61,508 bases of DNA, from assembly GCA_016194905.1 (NCBI GenBank), contig JACQAP010000007.1, positions 1-61,508 on the forward strand, written 5' to 3'. Below the pieces are notes generated by a model. The model did no database searches, was not told the origin of the DNA, and saw nothing but the letters and a program-made list of their open reading frames with translations. The position numbers and the translations under genes were made by a program. How positions within the stretch are numbered: the stretch's first letter is position 1; every line of letters begins with the position of its first letter. Source of the stretch: Betaproteobacteria bacterium (GTDB lineage: Bacteria > Pseudomonadota > Gammaproteobacteria > Burkholderiales > JACQAP01). Of the stretch, positions 1 to 7,738 are shown piece after piece.

Positions 1-44
1 CCGATGAGCGCAGTCGGACGAATCGAAGCCTGGCAATGATTGCA
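1..44. repeat. 44-bp direct terminal repeat, left copy
   Basis: The first 44 bases are identical to the last 44 (61465-61508). Both lie in the C-terminal coding part of the same tyrosine recombinase, and the reading frame continues without interruption when the ends are joined. This is what a circular molecule or circularised contig gives. Two direct copies of the integrase flanking the region would look the same. Confidence 0.95.
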
Positions 45-104
45 AGGGAAGCTCGCGGGGAGACAAGTCCCCATAAAGTCCCCACGCAAATGAAAAACGG
101 CTAG
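1..104 (+). CDS. Tyrosine recombinase, C-terminal end (continuation of 60414-61508)
   Basis: This is the last part of the integrase that begins at 60414. After the 44-base overlap the frame continues from base 45 for 19 more codons and stops at the TAG at 102-104. The tail is basic and polar. Joined, the protein is about 384 residues, a normal length for this kind of phage/island integrase, which supports the circular reading. The stop lies about 30 bp from a tRNA-3'-end-like sequence (134-151), the usual place for an attachment site relative to int. Confidence 0.85.
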   Translation, partial: DERSRTNRSLAMIAREARGETSPHKVPTQMKNG

Positions 105-557
105 ACGCTTTCGCATCTAACCGTTTGATGTACTGGCGCGCTGGACAGGATGAATCTGGGCACTGGGTTGAGGCTATTTCGATCGATTAGCTAACCGCGT
201 TCGAGTTCCAATCGGGTCCCCGACAAGAGCTCGAACCAACTTCCCTCACGTCAGAGTGAACCTTGATGACGCAGGGGCTCCGATCGAGGGTTTCGCAGAG
301 ATTCCCGAACAAGTATCTACGTTCCCGCAATCGCTGGGGAACGGCGCGTGCAGGCGCCTCGCAGCATTGAATTTTGTCGCCACGTGACAACAAATCGCAC
401 GGTTACTGCGCGAAATATTCCCAGCCTGCCGCTCCCGCCGCACGCTCGCGTCGCCATCCTCAGAGCTATAATGATTTTTTACTTAGTGCATTCCCGAATC
501 GTCCGTGCGGGAGTAGTCCCCCGAACGGATTCATGCAGGCGGGAGAGCGCATTGCCA
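105..557. other. Noncoding stretch between integrase end and first gene
   Basis: Apart from the att-like core at 134-151 I see no convincing gene here. An upstream in-frame extension of the next gene reaches 348, but it has an Arg/Pro-rich, non-conserved-looking composition and no visible ribosome binding site, so I treat it as noncoding leader. An AT-rich patch near 470-485 could hold the promoter for the gene at 558. Confidence 0.4.
134..151 (-). other. Candidate attachment core resembling a tRNA 3' end
   Basis: On the minus strand this reads like the last bases of a tRNA, ATCCTGTCC-A-GCGCGCCA, ending in CCA. It shares GCGCGC[CT]GGACAGGAT with the clearer tRNA-Arg fragment at 2316-2361. 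It begins 30 bp after the integrase stop codon, where attP or attL of tRNA-targeting elements is normally found. The rest of the tRNA is not recognisable, so this is an att remnant or hybrid rather than a gene. Recombination activity is inferred only. Confidence 0.45.
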
Positions 558-2159
558 ATGAACTGGATCAGAAAAGACGATGGTCATGCGGACCATCCGA
601 TGCCCGATCCGGCCTCGGCAGCGAAACTACTCCCCGAATTGCGCGGAGCCGATCCAGTTACTGCGCTTGATAGCCTGCGCGGTCGGCTTGACAAGCTCCA
701 GGCTGCATCCAGCCACGACGAAACAGCCCGCAGCCATAACCTGTCGCTGATCCAGGAAGCGGGAGACGCGCACCTGTCCCCGCTGCTGGCGCAATTTCTC
801 ACTAAAACCGCCGACAAGCAGCCAACGCGGGAGGCGGATTGGAACGCCCTCATCAACTATCAGAAGATGTTGACGGCTGCGCTCTGCACATCCGCCAGAC
901 TTCTGCTGAATGAAGCAACGGCCAATCCGTCGCTCCACCTTCTGGGTGCGGCTGGCGCGGCACGGGGCCTTGATGCCTGTCGAACGCTGGCGAAAATCTG
1001 CCTCGTCCGCTACCTGAGCGTTCCACCGAAGCTGTGGCAGTTGGCATATGCCGTATATGGCGATGCGGAGAAGGCGGGTTGCGCAGCGACGCCCGTATGC
1101 ATGCACGCTGCCCACAAGACGTTGACGAGCGTGACGCAGGAGTTACTGCGGCTGCTGATGCTGCAGTCAAGCGTGCCGGATATGATGGCGCCTGAGCAAA
1201 TCGAAGTGGCCGACCGGGTGATCGCGCAACTGCGGGGAGATTTTACGCTGCGCACGCGCGGCGCCACCGATGGTCCATTCTGCTTCGCTCCGGCGAGCGA
1301 CCGCCCGCCATGCCGCGCGGCCGGCCAGCCGCCGGGTACGGATACCGAAATCCGCTATTTCGGCGCAGGAGCAGCATTCAATACCCTGGAGCGACTCTAC
1401 AAACAGTTGGCGATAGCAACGACCGCGGACATCCCAGCGTTCGGCAGGGACATCGCCCCGCACGTGCAAGTCTCGGCTATTCAGCATCTGCTCGCGTTCT
1501 GGAGCGCCACGTCCCCGTACTTGCCGCCCGCCCGCTCGGAGGCGACGGGCACATTACATGTCGTTCATCGCTACTCAGGGATCTGGCAGCACCTTTCGCG
1601 CGCCCGATCAGCCACAATCGAGTTGACGCTGGCGGAAGACGGCGATGATGCACCGCAGGCACCGGAAACGTGGACCCTGCTGGACGCCGGCGGCAACGAA
1701 CTCGGGGTGGAGATCTCGCAACAATCGTACGACTGGGCGCGATGCGGCGACATCGTCGGTGTTTTGATGCACGGCGATGACGAGTGCTGGCTGGGCGTAA
1801 TCCGCTCCATGCATGCCGAGCTGGGTCGCAGCCTGCGCGCCAACATCGCCATCCTGAGCCGCGCTCCGCAGGCGGTGCAGCTACGCGTGCTCGTCGGGAA
1901 GGACGAGGAGAGCCTCTACACGGAGGAAACGGCGCGGCAATTTGGTTTTAACCTCGTGCGCGCGATCATCCTGCCGGTCGATTCCGCAGTGTCGCCAAAG
2001 TCCACTTTGCTGCTACCGCCCGAAAGCTGGAAGGAGGGCCGCGTCTATGAAGCGACGGGGGAAGAGTCGGCGCGATACCTCCGCGGCGTGCGCCTCATGC
2101 GGCGCGGAGACGATTACGCACGCGCGATGTTCGAGTGGGTTTCGATGGAGCAGGCCTGA
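558..2159 (+). CDS. Conserved hypothetical protein (533 aa)
   Basis: A long soluble protein with no signal peptide or membrane segment. The N-terminal ~300 residues are Ala/Leu-rich and probably alpha-helical. The C-terminal ~180 residues look like a beta-rich domain ('WARCGDIVGVLM' followed by 'WLGVIRSM') ending in a polar tail. I chose the ATG at 558 (MNWIRKDDGH...) because the preceding 70 residues of the open frame look non-coding and a GGGAG lies about a dozen bases upstream. The overall plan recalls large betaproteobacterial hypothetical proteins whose C-terminal barrels are sometimes compared with PilZ-like modules, but I see no RxxxR...DxSxxG c-di-GMP motif and assign no function. It lies between two tRNA-like att remnants, so it may be cargo of a small insertion. 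Confidence 0.7.
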   Translation: MNWIRKDDGHADHPMPDPASAAKLLPELRGADPVTALDSLRGRLDKLQAASSHDETARSHNLSLIQEAGDAHLSPLLAQFLTKTADKQPTREADWNALINYQKMLTAALCTSARLLLNEATANPSLHLLGAAGAARGLDACRTLAKICLVRYLSVPPKLWQLAYAVYGDAEKAGCAATPVCMHAAHKTLTSVTQELLRLLMLQSSVPDMMAPEQIEVADRVIAQLRGDFTLRTRGATDGPFCFAPASDRPPCRAAGQPPGTDTEIRYFGAGAAFNTLERLYKQLAIATTADIPAFGRDIAPHVQVSAIQHLLAFWSATSPYLPPARSEATGTLHVVHRYSGIWQHLSRARSATIELTLAEDGDDAPQAPETWTLLDAGGNELGVEISQQSYDWARCGDIVGVLMHGDDECWLGVIRSMHAELGRSLRANIAILSRAPQAVQLRVLVGKDEESLYTEETARQFGFNLVRAIILPVDSAVSPKSTLLLPPESWKEGRVYEATGEESARYLRGVRLMRRGDDYARAMFEWVSMEQA

Positions 2160-2315
2160 AGCGTTGGCCGGCCAGAGTTGCTTGGCCGGTAAACCTGCTG
2201 CCGATGTCCGGGGAAGCTATGGTCCAAGAAAACTAATCCACCTGCCGCTTGACGGCTACCCTGTGCCCGCAGGCTCGGGAGTCAATTGCACAGACTGCCG
2301 GCAGCGCGATATTTC

Positions 2316-2361
2316 TTGCGCGCCGGACAGGATTTGAACCCACGACCCCTTGGTTCGTAGC
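2316..2361 (-). other. tRNA-Arg(ACG) 3'-half fragment (att remnant)
   Basis: On the minus strand this has an ACG anticodon in the context CTACGAACC, a variable region, a T-arm with GGTTCAAATCC and an acceptor strand ending GGCGCGC, followed by AAG rather than CCA. The 5' half of a tRNA is absent: the upstream minus-strand sequence shows no D-arm or matching acceptor strand. The T-stem is also degraded to several G-T pairs. It is therefore the 3' part left by site-specific integration into a tRNA-Arg gene, not a functional tRNA. Confidence 0.65.
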
Positions 2362-2398
2362 TCTTCCTGCAGGCGCAATTTGTTGTTTTAACTAAGAA

Positions 2399-2560
2399 CT
2401 ACAGCGCCGCCCGTTCCCCATTTCGCGCTGTTTTGCCCGCTGTTGTTCCCTCGAGTCCCCAAAATCTCCCCACGATTACTGTCGGGGAATCGAGCCTGTT
2501 GATGTTCACTTCCGACAGCCCCAATTTCAATAAACAACCGCCTTGATTTACTAGACCGGA
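2399..2560 (-). pseudogene. Possible decayed reading frame next to the tRNA fragment
   Basis: A minus-strand open frame of about 50 codons ends at 2399 with a basic, polar tail (...TAGKTARNGERAAL). Its position, converging on the 3' side of a tRNA-Arg fragment, is where integrase genes end, and the composition resembles an integrase tail. No catalytic motif is present, so identification as an integrase remnant is speculative. It overlaps the end of the antitoxin gene. Confidence 0.2.
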
Positions 2561-2853
2561 GCGGGTTCGGTGTCTTCGAGACTAATAGAAACCCGTTTGC
2601 CGATCGCAGACGCGGCGCGCTGCACGGTCTCCAGCAGCACCTTGTCATTGTCAGGATCGAGGAAACGATCAAGCTGGCTGCGGCTGGTGTGCATGCGTCG
2701 CGCCATCTCCAGCTTGCTGATGCCCTGGGCCTTCATGATCTCGGCAATTTGCCACGCCAGGACACGTTTAATGGCCTGGGTGGTGATTTCTTCGTAAGTG
2801 CCGTCTTCCTTGAGGAAGTCCTCAAAGGAAGAGCCCATGTGTTTCTTGCTCAT
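2551..2853 (-). CDS. HigA-type antitoxin, XRE-family helix-turn-helix
   Basis: A 100-residue protein with a central HTH of the Cro/C1 type (residues ~40-75: IAEIMKAQGISKLEMARRMHTSRSQLDRFL) and a C-terminal strand region ending in an acidic stretch. The second half (LDPDNDKVLLETVQRAASAIGKR) is typical of antitoxins paired with Gp49-like HigB toxins. It overlaps the upstream toxin gene by 4 bp, giving the toxin-first order characteristic of higBA. Expected role: neutralise the toxin by direct binding and repress the operon through the palindrome upstream of the toxin. Length is normal. Confidence 0.85.
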   Translation of the reverse strand: MSKKHMGSSFEDFLKEDGTYEEITTQAIKRVLAWQIAEIMKAQGISKLEMARRMHTSRSQLDRFLDPDNDKVLLETVQRAASAIGKRVSISLEDTEPAPV

Positions 2854-3209
2854 CGTTCAATCTCCTTCTTTCGCTTCATCGCCAGATCCAGATCACGGTC
2901 CGGCGTCTGTTGCGTCTTCTTGATGAATCCATGCAGAAGCACCAACTGGCTTCCATGGATGCAGAACAGCACACGGGCGATGCGCCCCCCGTTCAACGTG
3001 CTGCGGACCTCCCAAAGGCCGCGGCGCGAGACGATCGGGCGGCAGACGGGCATTCCCACCGGCCAGCCAAATTCAATCGTTGCGATATCGAGCCCGATCA
3101 CGCGGCGGTCCTCCGCAGATAATTTCTTAAGCCAGCCCCGCACTGGCTCGGTGCCGGTTGACGAGCAGTAGAAGACCGCAGGAATTCTTTTTCGTGATTT
3201 TTCTGACAT
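2850..3209 (-). CDS. HigB/RelE-superfamily toxin (phage Gp49-like)
   Basis: A 119-residue basic protein with the Gp49/DUF891 pattern: VRGWLKKLSAEDRRVIGLDI near residues 24-43, GMPVCRPI, GLWEVRSTLNGGRIARVLFCIHGSQLVLLHGFIKKTQQTP, and a lysine-rich C-terminus. These are the core strands of the RelE fold; family members are mRNA interferases that cut ribosome-associated mRNA. The ...FIKKTQ.TP motif near the end is very typical. It is the first gene of the pair, with a palindromic operator just upstream (3222-3234). It appears intact. Confidence 0.87.
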   Translation of the reverse strand: MSEKSRKRIPAVFYCSSTGTEPVRGWLKKLSAEDRRVIGLDIATIEFGWPVGMPVCRPIVSRRGLWEVRSTLNGGRIARVLFCIHGSQLVLLHGFIKKTQQTPDRDLDLAMKRKKEIER

Positions 3210-3215
3210 CCCGCC

Positions 3216-3239
3216 TGTACCTTGTAGAGTACAATGTAC
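3216..3239 (-). promoter_or_regulatory. Toxin-antitoxin operator palindrome
   Basis: A perfect 5-bp inverted repeat, TTGTA-GAG-TACAA (3222-3234), is flanked by two copies of TGTAC (3216-3220 and 3235-3239). It lies a few bases upstream of the toxin start codon. Antitoxins with XRE domains normally bind palindromes in this position, so this is the predicted HigA operator. Confidence 0.5.
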
Positions 3240-3351
3240 CGCGCAAAGTACAAGAAGTCAATTATTATAAGAACACAAAATAGACGAGACTGCCGCCAGG
3301 AAAGTCTCGCGATACGCGGTGTTGATTTTAACTGTCAATTGATCCTGTTTT

Positions 3352-3612
3352 TTATTTCAGACCGACCCGGTTTTGCATTGGGATTCCGCTGTATAGCCAA
3401 GGTTGGTACCGTCGGTCGAGCAGCAATTCATCGATGGTTTTAGCGAAGTGCTTCGCGCCCATTCCCGCGTTTCTTCTGCGTACTCCAGACCGTGCCGGTC
3501 CGGCAAGTACAATGCCCATCAAGGCAATAAAAATCAGCATTCCAATATACGTAAAACCATGGCTCCTGCGTCTTGCGTGGCGGTCGAACAATCGCACCAA
3601 ACTGGCTGGCAT
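3352..3612 (-). pseudogene. Degenerate type II secretion pseudopilin-like gene
   Basis: The N-terminus carries a class III prepilin motif: a basic leader then G-F-T-Y-I-G-M-L followed by a hydrophobic helix (residues ~19-41). The end contains a DELLLDRRY motif that in betaproteobacterial PulG/GspG-like proteins sits well downstream, before a long C-terminal region. Here the two are only ~25 residues apart, the usual Glu5 of mature pilins is not present, and the rest of the protein is missing. I read this as an internally deleted and truncated remnant. Confidence 0.5.
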
Positions 3613-3944
3613 AGGGTTAGTAACTTCTGCACATCATCACCTTGACCTTCCAGATACCGAAATGATTCTCCACCCTAGTCAGAATTCTGACGAGCGTTTA
3701 TAGCGCCACGAATATTCCTCGCGATGTTGTCCAGGAATAGGTCAACACACCGTCCCGTTTTCGACCTGCAGCGGATCGTTGAATTTTGGTTGCGATCTCA
3801 ACGACGCCCGAATGGGGATATTGCCTGGCGACGGTCGCCGCCATGTGCCGCCGTGCAATCCGTTCTCTCGATGCCTGACTCCGGGTTGTGTCCGAAGATG
3901 CTGGCGCAGTCGCTGTGATGCGTTGCTTCATTTGGCCGCGTCAG
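3613..3944. other. Stretch without a supported gene
   Basis: This follows the decayed pseudopilin. Short minus-strand frames (for example 3698-3931) show no recognisable domain. The region may be further debris of the same locus. I see no tRNA, repeat or clear promoter. Confidence 0.4.
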
Positions 3945-4172
3945 TCAAATGAACTTGCCCGCCTGTTGTGCTTTTCTAACCAGATCGGACAATAGCGTGC
4001 CGACGATTTTCGCAAAGCGCGTGTCGATGAAGCCAGTGGCGATCGGAAGCCAGTCGTGAGCGATGCCACCGGCAGTTACAACAAGGGAAGAATCGCGGAC
4101 GGCGACAAGGAACACGTTGTCCTTGGCGTCACGCATCACGAGCGCGTAGTGCTGGGCTGCTGTTCTCGACAT
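3945..4172 (-). CDS. Small hypothetical protein (75 aa)
   Basis: A short minus-strand frame, MSRTAAQHYALVMRDAKDN..., with alternating hydrophobic residues compatible with a small alpha/beta domain and a Lys-rich end. No motif is recognised. It reads as coding (balanced composition, ATG start), but there is no strong ribosome binding site and the surrounding area is decayed, so it could be a fragment. Confidence 0.4.
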   Translation of the reverse strand: MSRTAAQHYALVMRDAKDNVFLVAVRDSSLVVTAGGIAHDWLPIATGFIDTRFAKIVGTLLSDLVRKAQQAGKFI

Positions 4173-4385
4173 CGACCGACAGTTTGGTTTTTTATTGCCT
4201 GCTTGTTTCCGCCGGCATTTTTCTTAATTCTAGCCTTCTTTAGAAACCGGGCAATGCGATGTTGTCCTACATTCAGGTCTATCCGTTCAGGCCGCATTCT
4301 CGAACGGCTCGACCGGCTGCGCCCTCATTCCGCGCAATGTTGACGCGCTTGATATGATCAACGGGGAGTGCCGAAAATCCACAAG

Positions 4386-5789
4386 CTACGTTGGTTGGAT
4401 CAGGCGTCCTGTTAGAGTGCTAGGATGGATGTTAGCGGCAAACATGATCAGTGTCGCCCGCAATCCTGGGTGATTGTCGGTAAGTTCTAACACGCCCCCG
4501 TGGAGCTTTGCTACAGCGGCCACGAGGCTGAGCCCCAGTCCCACGCCTTCCGTGCCACGACTCGCATCGCCGCGGTAGAAGCGCTCGGTTACTTTAAGCT
4601 TCTCATCGTCGGGGATGCCGGGACCGTCGTCCGAGACGCTGACTTCAATGGCCCCATCCGACCGTCGTATCGCCTGGACCGTGATCGCGCCCCCTTCCTG
4701 CGCATACTTGAGCGCATTGTCGATGAGGTTTCCAATGGCTTGAGCGAGCAGGAGGGGATCGCCGGCTACGGTGAGCTCGCCTGAGGAAACAAAGGTGAGC
4801 ATGACTCCTTTGAGCTCCGCGACGGGTTGATAGAATTCGGCGGCCTCGCTAGCTATTCTGGCGACATCGACTTGAACGAAACCCGAACGGCGCGTGCCGG
4901 TGTCGATCTCGGCGAGGCGTAGCAGGGCATGGAAGATTCCGATCACCCGGTCCACATCGGCGACCGCGGATTCGATTTCGGCAAAGGTTTCGCCAGGGGA
5001 AGGCCGGGTCACGGACAGCTCCTCCAGTCGGGAGCGAAGTTCCGCCAGCGGAGTGCGCAGATCATGCGCAATCGCGTTCGAAACATTTCGAACGCCATGC
5101 ACGAGTTGTTCGATCTGGTCGAGCATGCGATTGACCGTTTGTGCGAGCATGTCCAGTTCATCTCGCCCTCCGTTCGTCGGCAGACGGCGGGACAAGTCTC
5201 CCTCGACGATGGCAGAGGCGGTCTGGCTGATGCCGTGTACCTCGGAAAGAAGGACACGCCGAATTTGTAGCCCGCCCAGAATTCCGAGCAGAATGATGAT
5301 CCCCGTTGCACCCGCGAACCCCAACTTGAACAGCGATTCCAGATGCTGAAACCTGGTGACGTCTCGTCCGACCAGAAGGTTATATCCACCGGGGAGTGTC
5401 CTGGGCATGAATACCGTTTGTACGGTCGAACCGCCTAGTTCCATTGTTAGCGTGAACATGCCGGACGATTGGGTAATCTCAGGGGGCCAGACAGTAAGAT
5501 TGCCAGCAATGCGCGAAAAGGCAGGGTTTGCGAACAGCACGAGTCTGTTGGATGCCAGCCTTGTTCCCACTTGTTCATCTATCGAACGAGCAAGGGCATT
5601 GACGCCCTCTCTCCGAAAAATGTCGACCATCCTTTCGAAGTCTTCCTGAATAGACGCAATCCTCGCTGCCTGAATGTCATGACGCCAATCAATCCATAGG
5701 GGTGTGGCGAACGAGGCGAGCACCGCAATGCCCAGAACAATGTAACCGAGCGTGAGGTTGAGGGCGGAAAAGCGCAGAAATCTAATCAT
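4386..5789 (-). CDS. Sensor histidine kinase (HAMP-HisKA-HATPase)
   Basis: A 467-residue membrane kinase. One transmembrane helix lies at residues ~10-32 and a second at ~157-175 (GATGIIILLGILGGLQI), bracketing a ~120-residue periplasmic sensor domain. These are followed by a HAMP linker, the phosphoacceptor box SNAIAHDLRTPLAEL near residue 240, and an ATPase with N-box NLIDNALKYA, G1 DDGPGIP and G2 GVGLGLSLVAAVAKLHGG. All kinase motifs are intact. The start overlaps the stop of the response-regulator gene by 8 bp, so the two are translationally coupled with the regulator first. The ligand cannot be told. The RND-efflux and membrane genes nearby are possible targets, but that is inference. 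Confidence 0.92.
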   Translation of the reverse strand: MIRFLRFSALNLTLGYIVLGIAVLASFATPLWIDWRHDIQAARIASIQEDFERMVDIFRREGVNALARSIDEQVGTRLASNRLVLFANPAFSRIAGNLTVWPPEITQSSGMFTLTMELGGSTVQTVFMPRTLPGGYNLLVGRDVTRFQHLESLFKLGFAGATGIIILLGILGGLQIRRVLLSEVHGISQTASAIVEGDLSRRLPTNGGRDELDMLAQTVNRMLDQIEQLVHGVRNVSNAIAHDLRTPLAELRSRLEELSVTRPSPGETFAEIESAVADVDRVIGIFHALLRLAEIDTGTRRSGFVQVDVARIASEAAEFYQPVAELKGVMLTFVSSGELTVAGDPLLLAQAIGNLIDNALKYAQEGGAITVQAIRRSDGAIEVSVSDDGPGIPDDEKLKVTERFYRGDASRGTEGVGLGLSLVAAVAKLHGGVLELTDNHPGLRATLIMFAANIHPSTLTGRLIQPT

Positions 5790-6462
5790 CCGCCGTCAAC
5801 ATGTAGCCTGCATTGCGGATGGTGCGCAGCAGGGCTCGCTCCGAACCCGCATCTATCTTCTGACGCAGCTTGCTGACGTGGACGTCGATAACGTTTGTGC
5901 GGGGATCGAAATGATAGTCCCAGACGTTTTCAAGCAACATGGTTCTCGTGACCACCTGATTGGCGTGCCGCATCAGGTATTCGAGAAGCTTGAACTCACG
6001 AGGTTGAAGGATCACGGCTTGACCGGCGCGCGTGACCTTGCGCGAGACGAGATTCAGGCACAGGTCATCGACCACCAGCGTCGTTTCCGCATTGCTCTCC
6101 TGCGAGCGCCTGACAAGGGCGTCGAGCCGTGCCAGCAACTCGCCGAACGCAAAAGGCTTGACGAGATAATCGTCCCCGCCACTCTTGAGACCGCGGATGC
6201 GATCGTCCACATCGGAAAGGGCACTCAGGATCAGGATCGGGGTCTTGTTCCCAGCCTTGCGCACCGCTTCGATGATGCCCAGGCCATCGATATTCCCGGG
6301 CAGCATGCGATCCATGATTATCACGTCGTAAGGCTCGCTGGCAGCGAGGAACATGCCATCTCGCCCGTTATCCGCGTGATCCACGGTATGTCCCGCTTCG
6401 ATCAATCCTTTCTTCACAAAGCGCGCCACTCGCTCGTTGTCTTCCACGCACAGGATTTTCAT
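5782..6462 (-). CDS. OmpR/PhoB-family response regulator
   Basis: A 226-residue protein. Receiver domain: acidic pair VEDNE at the start, phosphoacceptor Asp in IIMDRMLP, Thr/Ser switch LILSAL, and Lys in YLVKPFAFGELLARL. Then a winged-helix effector (LVSRKVTRAGQ...LQPREFKLLEYLMRHANQVVTRTMLLENVW...NVIDVHVSKLRQKID). The ATG at 6462 is preferred because it begins directly with MKILCVEDN, the normal receiver start, with GGAAG upstream; a longer open frame reaches 6615 but is not receiver-like. It forms an operon with the downstream kinase. Confidence 0.93.
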   Translation of the reverse strand: MKILCVEDNERVARFVKKGLIEAGHTVDHADNGRDGMFLAASEPYDVIIMDRMLPGNIDGLGIIEAVRKAGNKTPILILSALSDVDDRIRGLKSGGDDYLVKPFAFGELLARLDALVRRSQESNAETTLVVDDLCLNLVSRKVTRAGQAVILQPREFKLLEYLMRHANQVVTRTMLLENVWDYHFDPRTNVIDVHVSKLRQKIDAGSERALLRTIRNAGYMLTADD

Positions 6463-6719
6463 GGCACTTCCATCTTCCGGGATCCGGTATGCGATAAAAA
6501 GACGATTTTTGGCGAAGGTTGCATTGCCATTGCGGATATCGCCCTGACGACGTCGACATGGTGATCGAGAGTATACGAATTTACTGCCGTGACATGCCGG
6601 TTGGCAAGGAGCCACAATCGATTTTCCGCTTCATCGCCAGTAATGCGTGCGCCGTTCATTGATGAGATTGTCAATTGGAAACTCGCTTGATCGAAGGCAA
6701 ATAGTTCGCTGGTTCAGCG
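6463..6719. other. Upstream region of the two-component operon
   Basis: A 257-bp gap that must carry the minus-strand promoter for the regulator-kinase pair and the 3' end of the neighbouring membrane-protein operon. No strong hairpin or consensus promoter was obvious, and the short frames inside are not convincing. Confidence 0.35.
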
Positions 6720-6947
6720 TTAACGATTCGGATGCGCGAATCCGCGATGTCGCGCTCTCATGACGTTGCCGAAAAGCACGCCAGGACAACCGACCAGCAG
6801 CACGACGCCGGCAGCCACGGGATCATGCGGAGCGAGCGCGGCAACGAGCGCCGTTACCGCAACGACGCCGATGATTGCCAGCGCCAGCCAGCCATCGTCG
6901 ACGAACAAGCCGATTAATTCGATAACAACCTTCATCAGTGCCTTCAT
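6720..6947 (-). CDS. Small two-helix membrane protein
   Basis: A 75-residue protein beginning MKALMKVVIELIG. Two hydrophobic segments (residues ~15-34 and ~37-58) are separated by an acidic/proline turn (APHDP), and the C-terminus is Arg-rich. The start overlaps the stop of the COG4280-like gene by 4 bp, so it is co-translated. Not recognised as a named family. It may be an accessory subunit of the upstream membrane protein. Confidence 0.6.
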   Translation of the reverse strand: MKALMKVVIELIGLFVDDGWLALAIIGVVAVTALVAALAPHDPVAAGVVLLVGCPGVLFGNVMRARHRGFAHPNR

Positions 6948-7693
6948 GACGAGGCCTCGCCCATCGGCCGGCGCAGGAGCGCGACAGCGATGACCGCGAC
7001 CGTCAGAAACAGCGCCCCAAAGCCGAGGATGGCGAGGTCCTCGCCCGGCCATGGCACGCCAAGTCCTTCGCCGGTCCAGAACACACCGAACGCCGACAGC
7101 ATCACGCCAACGGCGAATTTGAGCGTATTTTCGGGGACGCGGGCGAGTGGAAGTCGCAGGACGAAGCCGACGGCAATGACAAGTGCGCAGGCGGCGAGCG
7201 CACCAATGCTGGCAGGACCCAGGAGACCACGGCCGGCGCCTACGGCAATGACGATAAATACCACCTCGAGTCCTTCAAGAAGCACTGCTTTGAAACACGC
7301 CAGTGCGGCGAACCAGTCAAAGCGCTTCTCCAGGCGGCGAGCCTGCCCGCGCAATGCCGCCGTTTCGGTGGCGAATATCCTGGTTTCATCATAATGGGGA
7401 AGGACGCCCGCCGCGCGCAGGATCGCTTTTCTCAGCCAACGCATGCCGAACAGCAACAACAGAATGCCTATGAAGAGTTGGAGGACGGACAGCGGAACGC
7501 GATCGAGGAACGGGCCGAGTACGATCACGATCAGCGCAAGAAACGCAAGACCCGCGAAGGCACCCGATCCTGCCGGACGCCAGCCGCGAACAGTGCCGAT
7601 GGCGAGCACGATGGTAAGCGCTTCGACCGCTTCGACAAGCGCACCGAGAAAGGCCGCCGAGAGGGCTGGCGTGGAGGTTGCCCATGGCATCAT
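6944..7693 (-). CDS. COG4280-like integral membrane protein
   Basis: A 249-residue protein with about six transmembrane helices in two pseudo-repeats. Each repeat opens with an acidic signature in a helix: FLGALVEAVEALTIVLAIG near the N-terminus and CFKAVLLEGLEVVFIVIAVG in the second half. Paired E-x-x-E motifs in an inverted repeat recall the GDT1/TMEM165 and LysE-like cation exporters, so divalent-cation transport is a reasonable guess. The central ~50-residue soluble loop (HYDETRIFATETAALRG) is a feature of this family. It is encoded 45 bp downstream of the DUF1275 gene. Confidence 0.65.
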   Translation of the reverse strand: MMPWATSTPALSAAFLGALVEAVEALTIVLAIGTVRGWRPAGSGAFAGLAFLALIVIVLGPFLDRVPLSVLQLFIGILLLLFGMRWLRKAILRAAGVLPHYDETRIFATETAALRGQARRLEKRFDWFAALACFKAVLLEGLEVVFIVIAVGAGRGLLGPASIGALAACALVIAVGFVLRLPLARVPENTLKFAVGVMLSAFGVFWTGEGLGVPWPGEDLAILGFGALFLTVAVIAVALLRRPMGEASS

Positions 7694-7738
7694 GGACGCT
7701 CCCTATGTGAACTAAGTGGCATCGGGATTCGGATCTGC

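Noticed and set aside
2316-2361. A functional tRNA-Arg gene
   Set aside because: Only the 3' half is present; no 5' acceptor strand or D-arm, and the T-stem is degraded.
3234-3443. 69-codon plus-strand frame starting in the toxin operator
   Set aside because: It begins inside the palindromic operator, has no ribosome binding site and ends opposite the pseudopilin remnant; no domain is visible.
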